In this document: one piece after another, positions 7,088-14,136 of the stretch
How the letters are laid out: the number at the start of each line of letters is the position of its first letter
How positions within the stretch are numbered: position 1 is the first letter of the stretch
Source of the DNA: an uncultured Spirochaetia bacterium
GTDB lineage: Bacteria; Spirochaetota; CALGPD01
Reading direction: 5' to 3'
Assembly (NCBI GenBank): GCA_937960625.1
Contig: CALGPD010000341.1
Coordinates: forward strand, 1-19,196
DNA: 19,196 nucleotides
Program-made: the position numbers and the translations under genes
Notes under the pieces: generated by a model
Seen by the model: the letters and a program-made list of their open reading frames with translations, nothing else
Told to the model about the DNA's origin: nothing
Databases searched by the model: none

Positions 7088-9228
7088 TTCATAATTCTTT
7101 TCGCAAGCATGGAATTTCTTTTTGCAATTTTATTGTTTGAAATTGCCATCTCAAGAGCCTTTTTACTCCCAACGATATTTACCATCTGCTTTCCCCTTGT
7201 TACAGCAGTGTACAAAAGATTGCGCTGAAGCATGATATAGTGTGAAGTTAATAAAGGAATAATCACACAAGGAAACTCGCTGCCCTGGCTTTTGTGGATT
7301 GAAATGGCATAAGCAAGAGTTATTTCATCAAGGTTGATGAAATCATATGAAACAGTTAAGCCGTTATAGTTTACATAAACTTTTTGATCAAAACCGTCTA
7401 TTCGTTCTATTATGCCCATATCTCCGTTAAAAACGTTTTTATCATAATTATTTTTTATCTGCATTACTTTATCCCCCGTTTTAAACATTCTGCTGCCACG
7501 GTAAAGTTCATCTTTTGATTTATTTAACTCTTTCTGCAGAACCGCATTTAAATTGTTTACTCCGGCAATACCTTTATTCATTGGAGCCAAAACTTGTATA
7601 TCCGTATACGGATTAAACCCGAATTTATTAGGAATCCGTTTTGTATATATTTCCGAAACTATTTCCGCTGCCTCTTCAGGATTATCCGTTTCAATAAAGA
7701 AAAAATCAGACTTAATATTATTATCTGTTACCGGTACTTCTCCGTTATTTATTTTATGCGAATTTATTATTATTCTGCTATGTTCCTGCTGACGAAAAAT
7801 TTCTTTTAAGTATACTACAGCAATATTATCGCAGTTTATTAAATCCTTTAAAACATTACCTGAACCCACGCTGGGTAACTGATCAACATCACCGATAAAT
7901 ATTAATTTGGTATTTTGTTTAATTGCATCGAGCAAAGATGAAAAAAGCTGAACGTCAATCATTGAGGATTCATCAACAACGAGTATATCCGCAATAACCG
8001 GATTGTTAAAATTTTTCTCAAACCGGTTTTTATGAGGGTTGAACTCAAGCAGACGGTGAATTGTTTTAGCCGGGAATCCGGTTGATTCAGTCATGCGCTT
8101 TGCAGCCCTTCCCGTAGGCGCGCAAAGAGTAATTTTTAAATTACGCTTTTTAAGTAAATGAATAATGCTGTTTATTATTGTAGTTTTTCCCGTTCCAGGG
8201 CCGCCGGTTATAATAGTAATTTTTTCGTTCAGCACCGTTTCGATTGCTTTTTTCTGCCCTGCTGACAATTCAATATTCAAAGCATTTTTAATCTGCTCAA
8301 TCTCATTTTCAAACCCCATGTTTAGATCCAGTTTTGATTTTTCAATGAATGAACTTACCCGTTTTGCGCAGTAAGTTTCAGCATTATACAAATAATTTAC
8401 ATAAACGCATTTATTTCCGTTGTCCGGTTCTATAATAATTTCCTTTGAGTTTTCAAGCTCTGTCAATGCATCATCAGCCAATTTTTTATCTATCTCAAGC
8501 TGCTTGACAACTTGCTGTAATAATTCTTTATAATAAAGAAAAACGTGGCCTGATAGGGATGCTTTTCGAAGAACGAATGAAATGCCGGCTTTAGCCCTGA
8601 TAATAGAATTTTTAGGTATTCCCAGATTTTCTGCGATCTTATCAGCAATCATGAAACCTATACCGAAAATATCCGTTGATAGCCTATAAGGGTTATTTCT
8701 AACAATTTCTATTGAATCCCTGCCGTATTTTTTATAAATCTTAACAGAATAAGCAGAACTAATATTATAACTTTGTAAAAATATCATAACATCGCGTATC
8801 TCTTTTTGCTCTACCCATGCATCTACAATGCGGTCAACCGTAACTTTTCCAATACCTGGAACTTTTCTTAATTTTGCAGGATGATTATCAATTATCTCCA
8901 AAGTATCTTTTTTATAATAATTAACTATTTTTTCCGCTGTTTTCGGCCCTATTCCTTTTATTAATCCGCTTCCAAGATATTTTTTTATTCCTGTAATAGT
9001 ATTGGGAGTGATTGATTTATATTCTTTTACGTTTAACTGCCTTCCGAATTTGTTATGCGTTTTCCATTCTCCGGTTACTCTTAGGGTCTCACCAATGTTA
9101 ACGGATAAAAGATTTCCAACTATTGTTATACTTTTTTGTTCCTCTTCCACAAGCAATTCAGCAACGATATACGCGTTTTCCATATTTGAAAAAATAATCT
9201 TTTCAAGAGTTCCTGTTATTGTGTACAT
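7078..9228 (-). CDS. recD2: RecD2-type superfamily 1B DNA helicase
   Basis: This 716-residue ATP-dependent 5'-3' DNA helicase belongs to the RecD2 type, which works without RecBC in repair and replication stress. The N-terminal OB-like domain (about 1-75) is followed by helix-hairpin-helix segments (GLIKGIGPKTAEKI 88-101, VPGIGKVTVDRI 123-134, FGIGFMIADKIA 188-199). The helicase core holds Walker A GGPGTGKTT (342-350), motif Ia PTGRAAKR (371-378), Walker B VVDESS (417-422), motif III GDVDQLPSVGSG (446-457), the SH3-like insert, motif V SIHKSQGSEF (643-652) and motif VI YTAVTRGK (673-680). Length fits the family. ATG start with AAGG a few bases upstream. It is one of the few genes here not ending in TAA; it ends in TGA, right after the usual family end, which indicates that TGA is read as stop. 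Confidence 0.96.
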   Translation of the reverse strand: MYTITGTLEKIIFSNMENAYIVAELLVEEEQKSITIVGNLLSVNIGETLRVTGEWKTHNKFGRQLNVKEYKSITPNTITGIKKYLGSGLIKGIGPKTAEKIVNYYKKDTLEIIDNHPAKLRKVPGIGKVTVDRIVDAWVEQKEIRDVMIFLQSYNISSAYSVKIYKKYGRDSIEIVRNNPYRLSTDIFGIGFMIADKIAENLGIPKNSIIRAKAGISFVLRKASLSGHVFLYYKELLQQVVKQLEIDKKLADDALTELENSKEIIIEPDNGNKCVYVNYLYNAETYCAKRVSSFIEKSKLDLNMGFENEIEQIKNALNIELSAGQKKAIETVLNEKITIITGGPGTGKTTIINSIIHLLKKRNLKITLCAPTGRAAKRMTESTGFPAKTIHRLLEFNPHKNRFEKNFNNPVIADILVVDESSMIDVQLFSSLLDAIKQNTKLIFIGDVDQLPSVGSGNVLKDLINCDNIAVVYLKEIFRQQEHSRIIINSHKINNGEVPVTDNNIKSDFFFIETDNPEEAAEIVSEIYTKRIPNKFGFNPYTDIQVLAPMNKGIAGVNNLNAVLQKELNKSKDELYRGSRMFKTGDKVMQIKNNYDKNVFNGDMGIIERIDGFDQKVYVNYNGLTVSYDFINLDEITLAYAISIHKSQGSEFPCVIIPLLTSHYIMLQRNLLYTAVTRGKQMVNIVGSKKALEMAISNNKIAKRNSMLAKRIMNYF

Positions 9229-9307
9229 AAATACCTTTTAAATTAAGTATATTTAATAATAACTGATTTTCATATTACATTAAAGAAAACGGATATAGTT
9301 TTTTAAA

Positions 9308-9466
9308 ATGAGCAACGGAAAAAAACAAGAAAAATTAGATTACAGTCAAAGCTATAACTGAATTGACAAGATTAAAGATAGCCAAGGAATAGTTTTTAAT
9401 CAGGAGCAATCTAATATTGAACTAATTAAAAACGGAACAAAAATTCTAAGTTTTAAATTTCCGTTT
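9308..9466 (+). other. In-frame 5' extension of the VLRF1-like gene, interrupted by TGA
   Basis: An ATG at 9308 opens 17 codons and then meets TGA at 9359-9361. The same frame continues without another stop through 9362-9466 (ending with the strand KILSFKFPF) straight into the 9467-10000 coding region. There is no ATG, GTG or TTG between the TGA and the TTG at 9467. The segment therefore looks like the true N-terminal part of the gene, broken by one stop codon. If the TGA were TGG, the sequence would read YNWIDKI. A nonsense mutation, a sequencing error, recoding or a non-standard start (for example the ATT at 9362) could all explain it. Confidence 0.55.
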
Positions 9467-10000
9467 TTGTTTTTAAAACCAGAAATTAATGAAAATATAC
9501 AAACGTATTTTCTTAAACTGCAGGAAGCCCCCCCACCCTATCTTATTTTATTAATTCAAGCAGAAAGCGCGTCTTATGCTTTTTGTGAACTTGGGAATAT
9601 AATTGAACATAAAGTAAATAGAGCGTATACAGTCAGAAAAAAACAGGGTAAATCTCAAGAAAAACATTTACGGCAAAAGGGGAAATCAAGGCTTGGGTCA
9701 AGAATCCGGTTGCAGCAAAGTGAAAAGTTTTATAAAGCAATTAATCAAAACCTTCAGAAATGGGAATTTATTATTCCGTCCGCGGAATACGTTTTTTATC
9801 ACGCTGATGTTAGGGTATTGCATTCTTTTTTTGAAATAAACCAAAATTGTATAATACAAAAAAATGACCGAAGGCTTAGTAAACTGCCTTTTGATGTAAA
9901 AAGGCCTAATTATGACGAACTAAACCGGATTAACTATCTTATGAATACCGGGCATTTAACTATATTTGATGAAAGTTTAAATATTCATGATTTTTTATAA
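9467..10000 (+). CDS. Vms1-like release-factor-family (VLRF1/eRF1-type) protein, 5' end interrupted
   Basis: The 177 residues from TTG 9467 match, from memory, the VLRF1 domain of yeast Vms1 and ANKZF1, which release stalled nascent chains from tRNA in ribosome quality control. Visible hallmarks are TVRKKQGKSQ (residues 55-64), where Gln64 fits the catalytic GxxQ glutamine, then KSRLGSRIRLQQSEKFYKAI (73-92) and the terminal KLPFDVKRPNYDELNRI (139-155), like the IPF.T.RPT..E..R end of the family. Bacterial VLRF1 relatives have been described in the literature. No zinc finger or ankyrin repeats are present. The TTG has no Shine-Dalgarno and would start inside a beta-strand, so the real start is probably upstream, across the TGA at 9359. 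The ICMT-like gene follows after 19 bases. Confidence 0.72.
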   Translation: MFLKPEINENIQTYFLKLQEAPPPYLILLIQAESASYAFCELGNIIEHKVNRAYTVRKKQGKSQEKHLRQKGKSRLGSRIRLQQSEKFYKAINQNLQKWEFIIPSAEYVFYHADVRVLHSFFEINQNCIIQKNDRRLSKLPFDVKRPNYDELNRINYLMNTGHLTIFDESLNIHDFL

Positions 10001-10019
10001 TAAAAAAAGGAATTAAGAT

Positions 10020-10481
10020 ATGTTCATAAAAGCATTATTAGCTCTATTAATTTTACCCGGCTCTCTAGGTCTAATATTGCCCCTTACAATGAGTTATATT
10101 AAAGGTTTGAAACCTGTGTGTATTATCCCCGGAATAATATTTATATTAATTGGCATATTTATAGTATTTCTTTGCGCAAAAGATTTTTACGTTAAGGGCA
10201 AAGGCACTCTCGCGCCATGGAGTCCTCCTAAAAAACTCGTTAGTATAGGATTATACAGGTATACCAGAAACCCAATGTATATCGGAGTGATAATCTTAGT
10301 TTTAGGATTTACAGTGTTTTTTCTTTCAAGGGTTTTATTAATTTATTTATCCGGTTTAATTATCGGATTTCATTTACGAGTTGTTTTTTATGAAGAACCA
10401 CAATTAAAAAAACTTTTTGGTAAGGAATGGGATGATTATAAAGCAAAAAACTCAAGGTGGTTAATAAAATTTAAAAAATAA
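10020..10481 (+). CDS. ICMT/PEMT-like membrane methyltransferase
   Basis: This 153-residue integral membrane protein has the signature of the isoprenylcysteine carboxyl methyltransferase/phospholipid methyltransferase superfamily: GLYRYTRNPMYIG (residues 77-89) and, after a membrane pair, EEPQLKKLFGKEWDDYK (125-141), which form the SAM site at the membrane surface. Membrane segments lie at about 3-25, 32-53, 86-101 and 103-119. In bacteria such proteins methylate lipids or small molecules; prenylated proteins are not expected, so the substrate is unknown. AAGGA (10007-10011) lies 8 bases before the ATG. It is 19 bases downstream of the VLRF1-like gene, probably co-transcribed, and ends 6 bases from the convergent methyltransferase gene. 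Confidence 0.85.
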   Translation: MFIKALLALLILPGSLGLILPLTMSYIKGLKPVCIIPGIIFILIGIFIVFLCAKDFYVKGKGTLAPWSPPKKLVSIGLYRYTRNPMYIGVIILVLGFTVFFLSRVLLIYLSGLIIGFHLRVVFYEEPQLKKLFGKEWDDYKAKNSRWLIKFKK

Positions 10482-10487
10482 GTTTTT

Positions 10488-11108
10488 CTACACATTGCAT
10501 CTTTGAGAATGATACATAAAAACAGTAAAATCATTATCAAGATAGTCATGCCTGTATGAAATATACGGTGTCAATTTCGAACAATAAGATAAAATTTCAA
10601 TAGGGTTATAATTGTAAAGAATGTCTTCTTTTAATCTTGCGTTTTTGCTTAAAAGGTTAAAACCCAAACCTACCCGTGAATGAGAAAACAGTTTTTTTAT
10701 GGCTTTTCTAACGAGTTCTTCCATATCGCCAATTACAACGTTTAATGCTCCGCAGCATATTACATAGTCATATTTTTTTCTGGGATTAAAAGTTAATAGA
10801 TCACCCTGCATAAAATCTGCTTTGGGAAACTTTTTACAAGCCTGCTCTACAAAATCTTCCAATACCTCTACACCGAGATATTCAAAATTTTCATAACCCC
10901 GCTCTTCAAGATATCCGTATAAATCCCCTAAACCCGCGCCAACATCGAGAATTGACTTTTTGTTCAGGTCTCCGATGGTAGAAAAAATATCATACCGCAA
11001 GTATTGTGAATTCTGATTTCGCCAATGCAATGCTTCCGCATTATCCGGGCCAAATATATCTAACATTCTTTTAAACAACGCGTTGGATTTATCAATATTA
11101 AAGCTCAA
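10488..11108 (-). CDS. Class I SAM-dependent methyltransferase
   Basis: This 206-residue protein has a Rossmann-type methyltransferase core. Motif I is SILDVGAGLGDL (residues 52-63), the acidic residue ending strand 2 is Glu81 (YLGVEVLEDFVEQA), FMQGDLL (99-105) is the adenine-side motif with Asp103, and YDYVICCGALNV (113-124) is the strand-4 motif. The substrate is unknown. The start is a TTG at 11108: GGAG lies 8 bases upstream and no better ATG exists. It is the third gene of the ctpA operon, 27 bases after the zinc-ribbon gene, and ends in TAG, 6 bases from the convergent ICMT-like gene. Confidence 0.85.
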   Translation of the reverse strand: MSFNIDKSNALFKRMLDIFGPDNAEALHWRNQNSQYLRYDIFSTIGDLNKKSILDVGAGLGDLYGYLEERGYENFEYLGVEVLEDFVEQACKKFPKADFMQGDLLTFNPRKKYDYVICCGALNVVIGDMEELVRKAIKKLFSHSRVGLGFNLLSKNARLKEDILYNYNPIEILSYCSKLTPYISYRHDYLDNDFTVFMYHSQRCNV

Positions 11109-11135
11109 TTTAAATACTCCGGTTTTTAGTGAATT

Positions 11136-11570
11136 TTAGAATAGCCGGCCAATTTTATACATCAAAAACTTAATTGACTGAGCTAATTTGCCTGCCTCAT
11201 GTTTTACATGGGAAAGTAAACTTTCATGATGAATTTCAATATATTCAGCAAGTTTTTTTATTTCTCCGTGGTCAAGCCACACGCTATTACAGTCTGTACA
11301 CACATCAATAATAATATCGCTTTTCCATGAAAAATTATGCTGTTCCATTTTTTTCCCGCATTCAGGACACTTTTTCTTGGTTTTATTCTGCTCATTATAT
11401 TCTTTATAGTCAGGGTCATCAATAATATCTGCGTATTTTTCAGGTTCTGAAGTTAGTTCATTAAACATGTATTCTTTAACGTAAAAAGAACCGCAGCCAT
11501 TGCATTTCATCAATATTATATCTTCATAATCAATCTTTTCAAAAGTTCCGGCACAATAAGTACATTTCAT
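11136..11570 (-). CDS. Protein with two TFIIB-type zinc ribbons
   Basis: This 144-residue protein carries two zf-TFIIB-like ribbons. The first is built by Cys3-xx-Cys6 and Cys23-xx-Cys26. The second has Cys68-xx-Cys71 and Cys91-xx-Cys94, followed by the family hallmark WLDHGE (residues 98-103). The tail (about 104-144) is helical. Such ribbons occur in many small bacterial proteins of unknown role; they can bind nucleic acids or proteins. The ATG has AAAGGA 6 bases upstream. It lies 27 bases from ctpA and 27 from the methyltransferase, in one operon, but the link between the three functions is not clear. Confidence 0.85.
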   Translation of the reverse strand: MKCTYCAGTFEKIDYEDIILMKCNGCGSFYVKEYMFNELTSEPEKYADIIDDPDYKEYNEQNKTKKKCPECGKKMEQHNFSWKSDIIIDVCTDCNSVWLDHGEIKKLAEYIEIHHESLLSHVKHEAGKLAQSIKFLMYKIGRLF

Positions 11571-11597
11571 AGTTAATCCTTTCCGTTGTTTATATAT

Positions 11598-13016
11598 TTA
11601 TTTTTCGTAAGCAACTACACGTCTTCTAAAAAGTTCCGGCCTTGTTCTAAATATTTTTAAAGCTTTTTGTAGCTGAATATCCCAGTCAAGGTTATATACC
11701 GGAGGCATTTCAGTTTTATGTACTTCATTATAAATCATCTTTGCAAGTAAACGCAAGGGAACGGGTAAATTTTGTTTCACAAGCCTTTTATGAAACGCAA
11801 TAATTTGATATTTTTTCGGTTTGCGAATTCGGCGTAAATATTTTTTTACAAGTTTCCTTTTGGCAACTATTCTTTGAGCAAGGATTTGTTCCAAAGTGTA
11901 ATCTTTAGTTTTTACTTTGAAATCAGGTTTTATTCCCTTTTTATGAATTAAACGCCCGGCAGCAGTATAGTAATACGCTGTAGTTAATTTAAGGCCGAAT
12001 TCTTCATCTCCGCTTGCAAGTTGGATAACCCGCTGGACACTGCCTTTGCCGTAACTTTTCACTCCTATTACAACACCCCGGTTCGTATCCTGAATAGCGC
12101 CGGCAACGATTTCAGATGCTGATGCGCTTCCCTGATTGATTAATACAATTACAGGAGTTCGTTTACACGCTGTATTAAAATAATGTGCATAAAAAACCTG
12201 GTCATCAATACTGATTCTGCCTTTTGAAGAAACTATCCTTCCTTTTGAAATAAACAAATCAACAATATCAGCAGCTTTGCCCAGATATCCTCCGGGATTA
12301 TTTCTTAAATCAAGAACAAGTTTTTTCATTCCTCTTTTGTATAAACGTTTTAACGCTTTCCTCATATCAACTACAACGTTTCGTTGAAATTGAATAATTC
12401 TAATATACCCCGTTCTAGAGTTAATCATATCATATCGTATTGAAGGGATTCTAATTACGTCTCTTGTAATGGTTACATCAAAAGGTTTAGACGCGCCCTG
12501 GCGTAAAATCGTAATTTTAACTTTAGTTCCTCTTTTTCCACGCAATTTGGTTACTGCTTCTGTTAAAGTAATTCCTTTAGTAGATTTTCCTTCAATTTTA
12601 TAAATAACGTCATTGGGCTGTAGACCTTCTTTCCATGCAGGTGAGCCTTCAATCGGGGCTATAACCGTGAGCATATCATTTCTAATGCCAATGTGAATGC
12701 CCAGGCCTTCAAATTTTCCGTCAAGACTTTCTCTTAATTCTTTCCATACCTTTGGGGAAAGAAAAGAAGTATGCTGATCCCCAAGACTTTTTAATAGTCC
12801 TTCGATTGCTCCAAAATATAATCTTTTGGGCAAAGTTTTTTTTGAATCAACATAATTGTTGCGCACTAACTTTAATGTTTGTTCAAAAATTCTTCCATAT
12901 AGAAACATATTACTCGTTCTGCTGGATGACATGGTTTTAGTAAAGTAGAGCGAAGAAAATATTACTACTATTACTATTAAAATTGACATCCATATATATC
13001 TTTCTTTTGTTCTCAT
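11598..13016 (-). CDS. ctpA: Carboxy-terminal processing protease, S41 family with PDZ domain
   Basis: This 472-residue periplasmic serine protease is held by an N-terminal signal anchor (residues about 8-26). A PDZ domain (about 100-185) contains GLGIHIG and EGSPAWKEGLQPNDVIYKI. The S41 core shows LVLDLRNNPGGYL (233-245), then NQGSASASEIVAGAIQD with nucleophile Ser299, and SYGKGSVQ with general-base Lys324. The 25-residue spacing between Ser and Lys is the same as in E. coli Prc (Ser430/Lys455). Proteases of this family trim C-termini of envelope proteins. It is the first gene of an operon with the zinc-ribbon protein and methyltransferase, and is transcribed from the strong promoter at 13057-13085. 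The tail after about residue 370 is basic and family-variable. Confidence 0.96.
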   Translation of the reverse strand: MRTKERYIWMSILIVIVVIFSSLYFTKTMSSSRTSNMFLYGRIFEQTLKLVRNNYVDSKKTLPKRLYFGAIEGLLKSLGDQHTSFLSPKVWKELRESLDGKFEGLGIHIGIRNDMLTVIAPIEGSPAWKEGLQPNDVIYKIEGKSTKGITLTEAVTKLRGKRGTKVKITILRQGASKPFDVTITRDVIRIPSIRYDMINSRTGYIRIIQFQRNVVVDMRKALKRLYKRGMKKLVLDLRNNPGGYLGKAADIVDLFISKGRIVSSKGRISIDDQVFYAHYFNTACKRTPVIVLINQGSASASEIVAGAIQDTNRGVVIGVKSYGKGSVQRVIQLASGDEEFGLKLTTAYYYTAAGRLIHKKGIKPDFKVKTKDYTLEQILAQRIVAKRKLVKKYLRRIRKPKKYQIIAFHKRLVKQNLPVPLRLLAKMIYNEVHKTEMPPVYNLDWDIQLQKALKIFRTRPELFRRRVVAYEK

Positions 13017-13056
13017 TTTTTTCGTTACCTTTGGTTAATTTATTTCCGTAATCATA

Positions 13057-13085
13057 AGTATAAAATCTAGTTAAAATAATGTCAA
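13057..13085 (-). promoter_or_regulatory. Strong sigma-70 promoter for the ctpA operon
   Basis: On the minus strand a perfect TTGACA (13080-13085) is followed after 17 bases by TATACT (13057-13062). An 8-base palindrome, AAGCGCTT (13084-13091), abuts and slightly overlaps the -35 box. The leader before the ATG at 13016 is about 35 bases. Confidence 0.8.
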
Positions 13086-13111
13086 GCGCTTACTAAAAAC
13101 ACCGTATTTTC

Positions 13112-13140
13112 TTGACATTATAGCATTTAAACGCTATAAT
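13112..13140 (+). promoter_or_regulatory. Perfect-consensus sigma-70 promoter for the 95-residue gene
   Basis: TTGACA (13112-13117), a 17-base spacer and TATAAT (13135-13140) match the consensus at all twelve positions with ideal spacing. It is arranged back to back with the ctpA promoter, with 26 bases between the two -35 boxes. Predicted start of transcription is near 13147. Confidence 0.88.
13117..13140. promoter_or_regulatory. 24-base dyad (operator-like) inside the promoter
   Basis: ATTATAGC (13117-13124) and GCTATAAT (13133-13140) are perfect inverted 8-mers. The 8 bases between them are themselves palindromic at the six central positions, so 22 of 24 positions are symmetric. The dyad fills the spacer, includes the whole -10 box and touches the last base of the -35 box. 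A dimeric repressor bound here would block RNA polymerase. It could partly arise because ATTATA mirrors TATAAT, but the symmetry extends well beyond that. Confidence 0.6.
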
Positions 13141-13189
13141 AATTAGTAACACTAAGGTAAAAAAAAGAAATCATAAAAAAGGATTTTTT

Positions 13190-13477
13190 ATGGTAGTTGG
13201 AGACGTAAAAAACAGCGTAACTGATATTTATCTAACGCAAATGAGAAACAAGCAAAGAAAGATTCGTGAAAGCCTTGAAAAAGGGGAAAATCTTAAAGCG
13301 AACTTTAAACGCGTTGCTAATAACCTATCTTCAAAATACATGAGTTCCGGCGTTATGAGCGAGTTTGCTAAAAATTACAGGTTGGCAGCATCTGCGTATG
13401 AAAAAGCATATTCATGGAACCCTTCAAATTTCAAAGCTATTCAACGTGCTGCTTCAATGGTTAATCTTCTTGCTTAA
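13190..13477 (+). CDS. Small helical protein of unknown function with a TPR-like C-terminus
   Basis: This 95-residue protein is predicted to be all helical. The N-terminal half is basic (QMRNKQRKIRESLEKGENLKANFKR). The C-terminal part (about residues 60-92, NYRLAASAYEKAYSWNPSN) has the A..Y.kA...nP.n pattern of a single tetratricopeptide-like hairpin. I do not recognise the family. It has no signal peptide, so it is probably cytoplasmic. The ATG has AAAAAAGGA about 6 bases upstream and the gene is behind a perfect-consensus promoter with a 24-base dyad, so it is likely abundant when not repressed. It converges on another strongly promoted unknown gene 51 bases away; no clear terminator is seen between them. 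Confidence 0.8.
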   Translation: MVVGDVKNSVTDIYLTQMRNKQRKIRESLEKGENLKANFKRVANNLSSKYMSSGVMSEFAKNYRLAASAYEKAYSWNPSNFKAIQRAASMVNLLA

Positions 13478-13528
13478 TGCTCTATAATTAGTTTGATTAT
13501 TGTGTTTTTGAATCTAAAAGTTTTTAAA

Positions 13529-14026
13529 TTATTTCGACTTGTCTTTTCCGGTTTCCTCGGATATTAACTCTCCCATACGGTGAAATAAAGTATACATTGC
13601 TGTTAAACTGTTTTTCGTTATTTCATATAACTTATCAGTATCTTCTTTTTCAAGTTTGAGGCCGAAAAACCCTTCAAAACTTCCAATTTCAGGAAATTCA
13701 AATTCACTTCCAGAATTTCCATTTCCTTTTTCCGTTCCAGATGCTTTAAAACAACTGTCAGGATTTATATTCTTTAAAACGGTTTTAAACAAGGTCTGAA
13801 AATAGTCCGTCATATTATTAACCTGCTCATCCCGGGCATTTGAACTTTCAGATAACAATGCTTTTAATTTCTGCATTGCATCGTCAATATTTCCTTCACC
13901 CTGAGCTTTTACTTCATTTATCAGTTTTTCAGATTTTTTATATAATTCGGAGAGTTTATGCACGGTTTCAAAGTGGCTTTTCTTAATTTTTTCCAGTAAA
14001 CTATCAAGTTCATGTATGTAACTCAT
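13529..14026 (-). CDS. Helical coiled-coil protein of unknown function
   Basis: I place the start at the ATG 14026, which has AGGA 5 bases upstream. A TTG five codons further up (14041) is in frame but would sit inside the Shine-Dalgarno region. The 165-residue protein is helical and charged in its first 90 residues, with heptad-like runs (LDSLLEKIKKS, LSELYKKSEKLI). It then has a Gly/Ser/Asn-rich, Phe/Glu-rich loop (about 95-120) and a last helical segment. Superficially it recalls phasin-like or chaperone-like proteins, but no family can be assigned. There is no signal peptide. It is transcribed from a perfect-consensus promoter separate from the upstream MATE gene. Confidence 0.75.
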   Translation of the reverse strand: MSYIHELDSLLEKIKKSHFETVHKLSELYKKSEKLINEVKAQGEGNIDDAMQKLKALLSESSNARDEQVNNMTDYFQTLFKTVLKNINPDSCFKASGTEKGNGNSGSEFEFPEIGSFEGFFGLKLEKEDTDKLYEITKNSLTAMYTLFHRMGELISEETGKDKSK

Positions 14027-14061
14027 ATGATTCCTGCTCAACTTATAATTTATAAAGTTTT

Positions 14062-14090
14062 ATTATATAAACAGCGGGGATTTTTGTCAA
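14062..14090 (-). promoter_or_regulatory. Perfect-consensus sigma-70 promoter for the coiled-coil gene
   Basis: On the minus strand TTGACA (14085-14090) is followed after 17 bases by TATAAT (14062-14067), a full consensus match at both boxes. The predicted start of transcription near 14055 leaves about 29 bases before the ATG at 14026. Confidence 0.88.
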
Positions 14091-14136
14091 ATTTTTTCGG
14101 CATATGGCGGTATCTATAGGCTATCCATAAATATTA

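Noticed and set aside
9246..9251. TATACT as a -10 box for recD2.
   Set aside because: No acceptable -35 box or extended -10 base is found at the right distance.
9359..9361. TGA reassigned to Trp or Gly (genetic code 4 or 25) or selenocysteine insertion.
   Set aside because: recD2 ends at TGA just where its family ends, TGG is used for Trp throughout, and no selenocysteine-type context was recognised. A local mutation, an error or an unusual start is simpler.
14027..14041. TTG start at 14041 for the coiled-coil gene.
   Set aside because: The ATG at 14026 has AGGA at ideal distance; the TTG has no ribosome-binding site and lies upstream of it.
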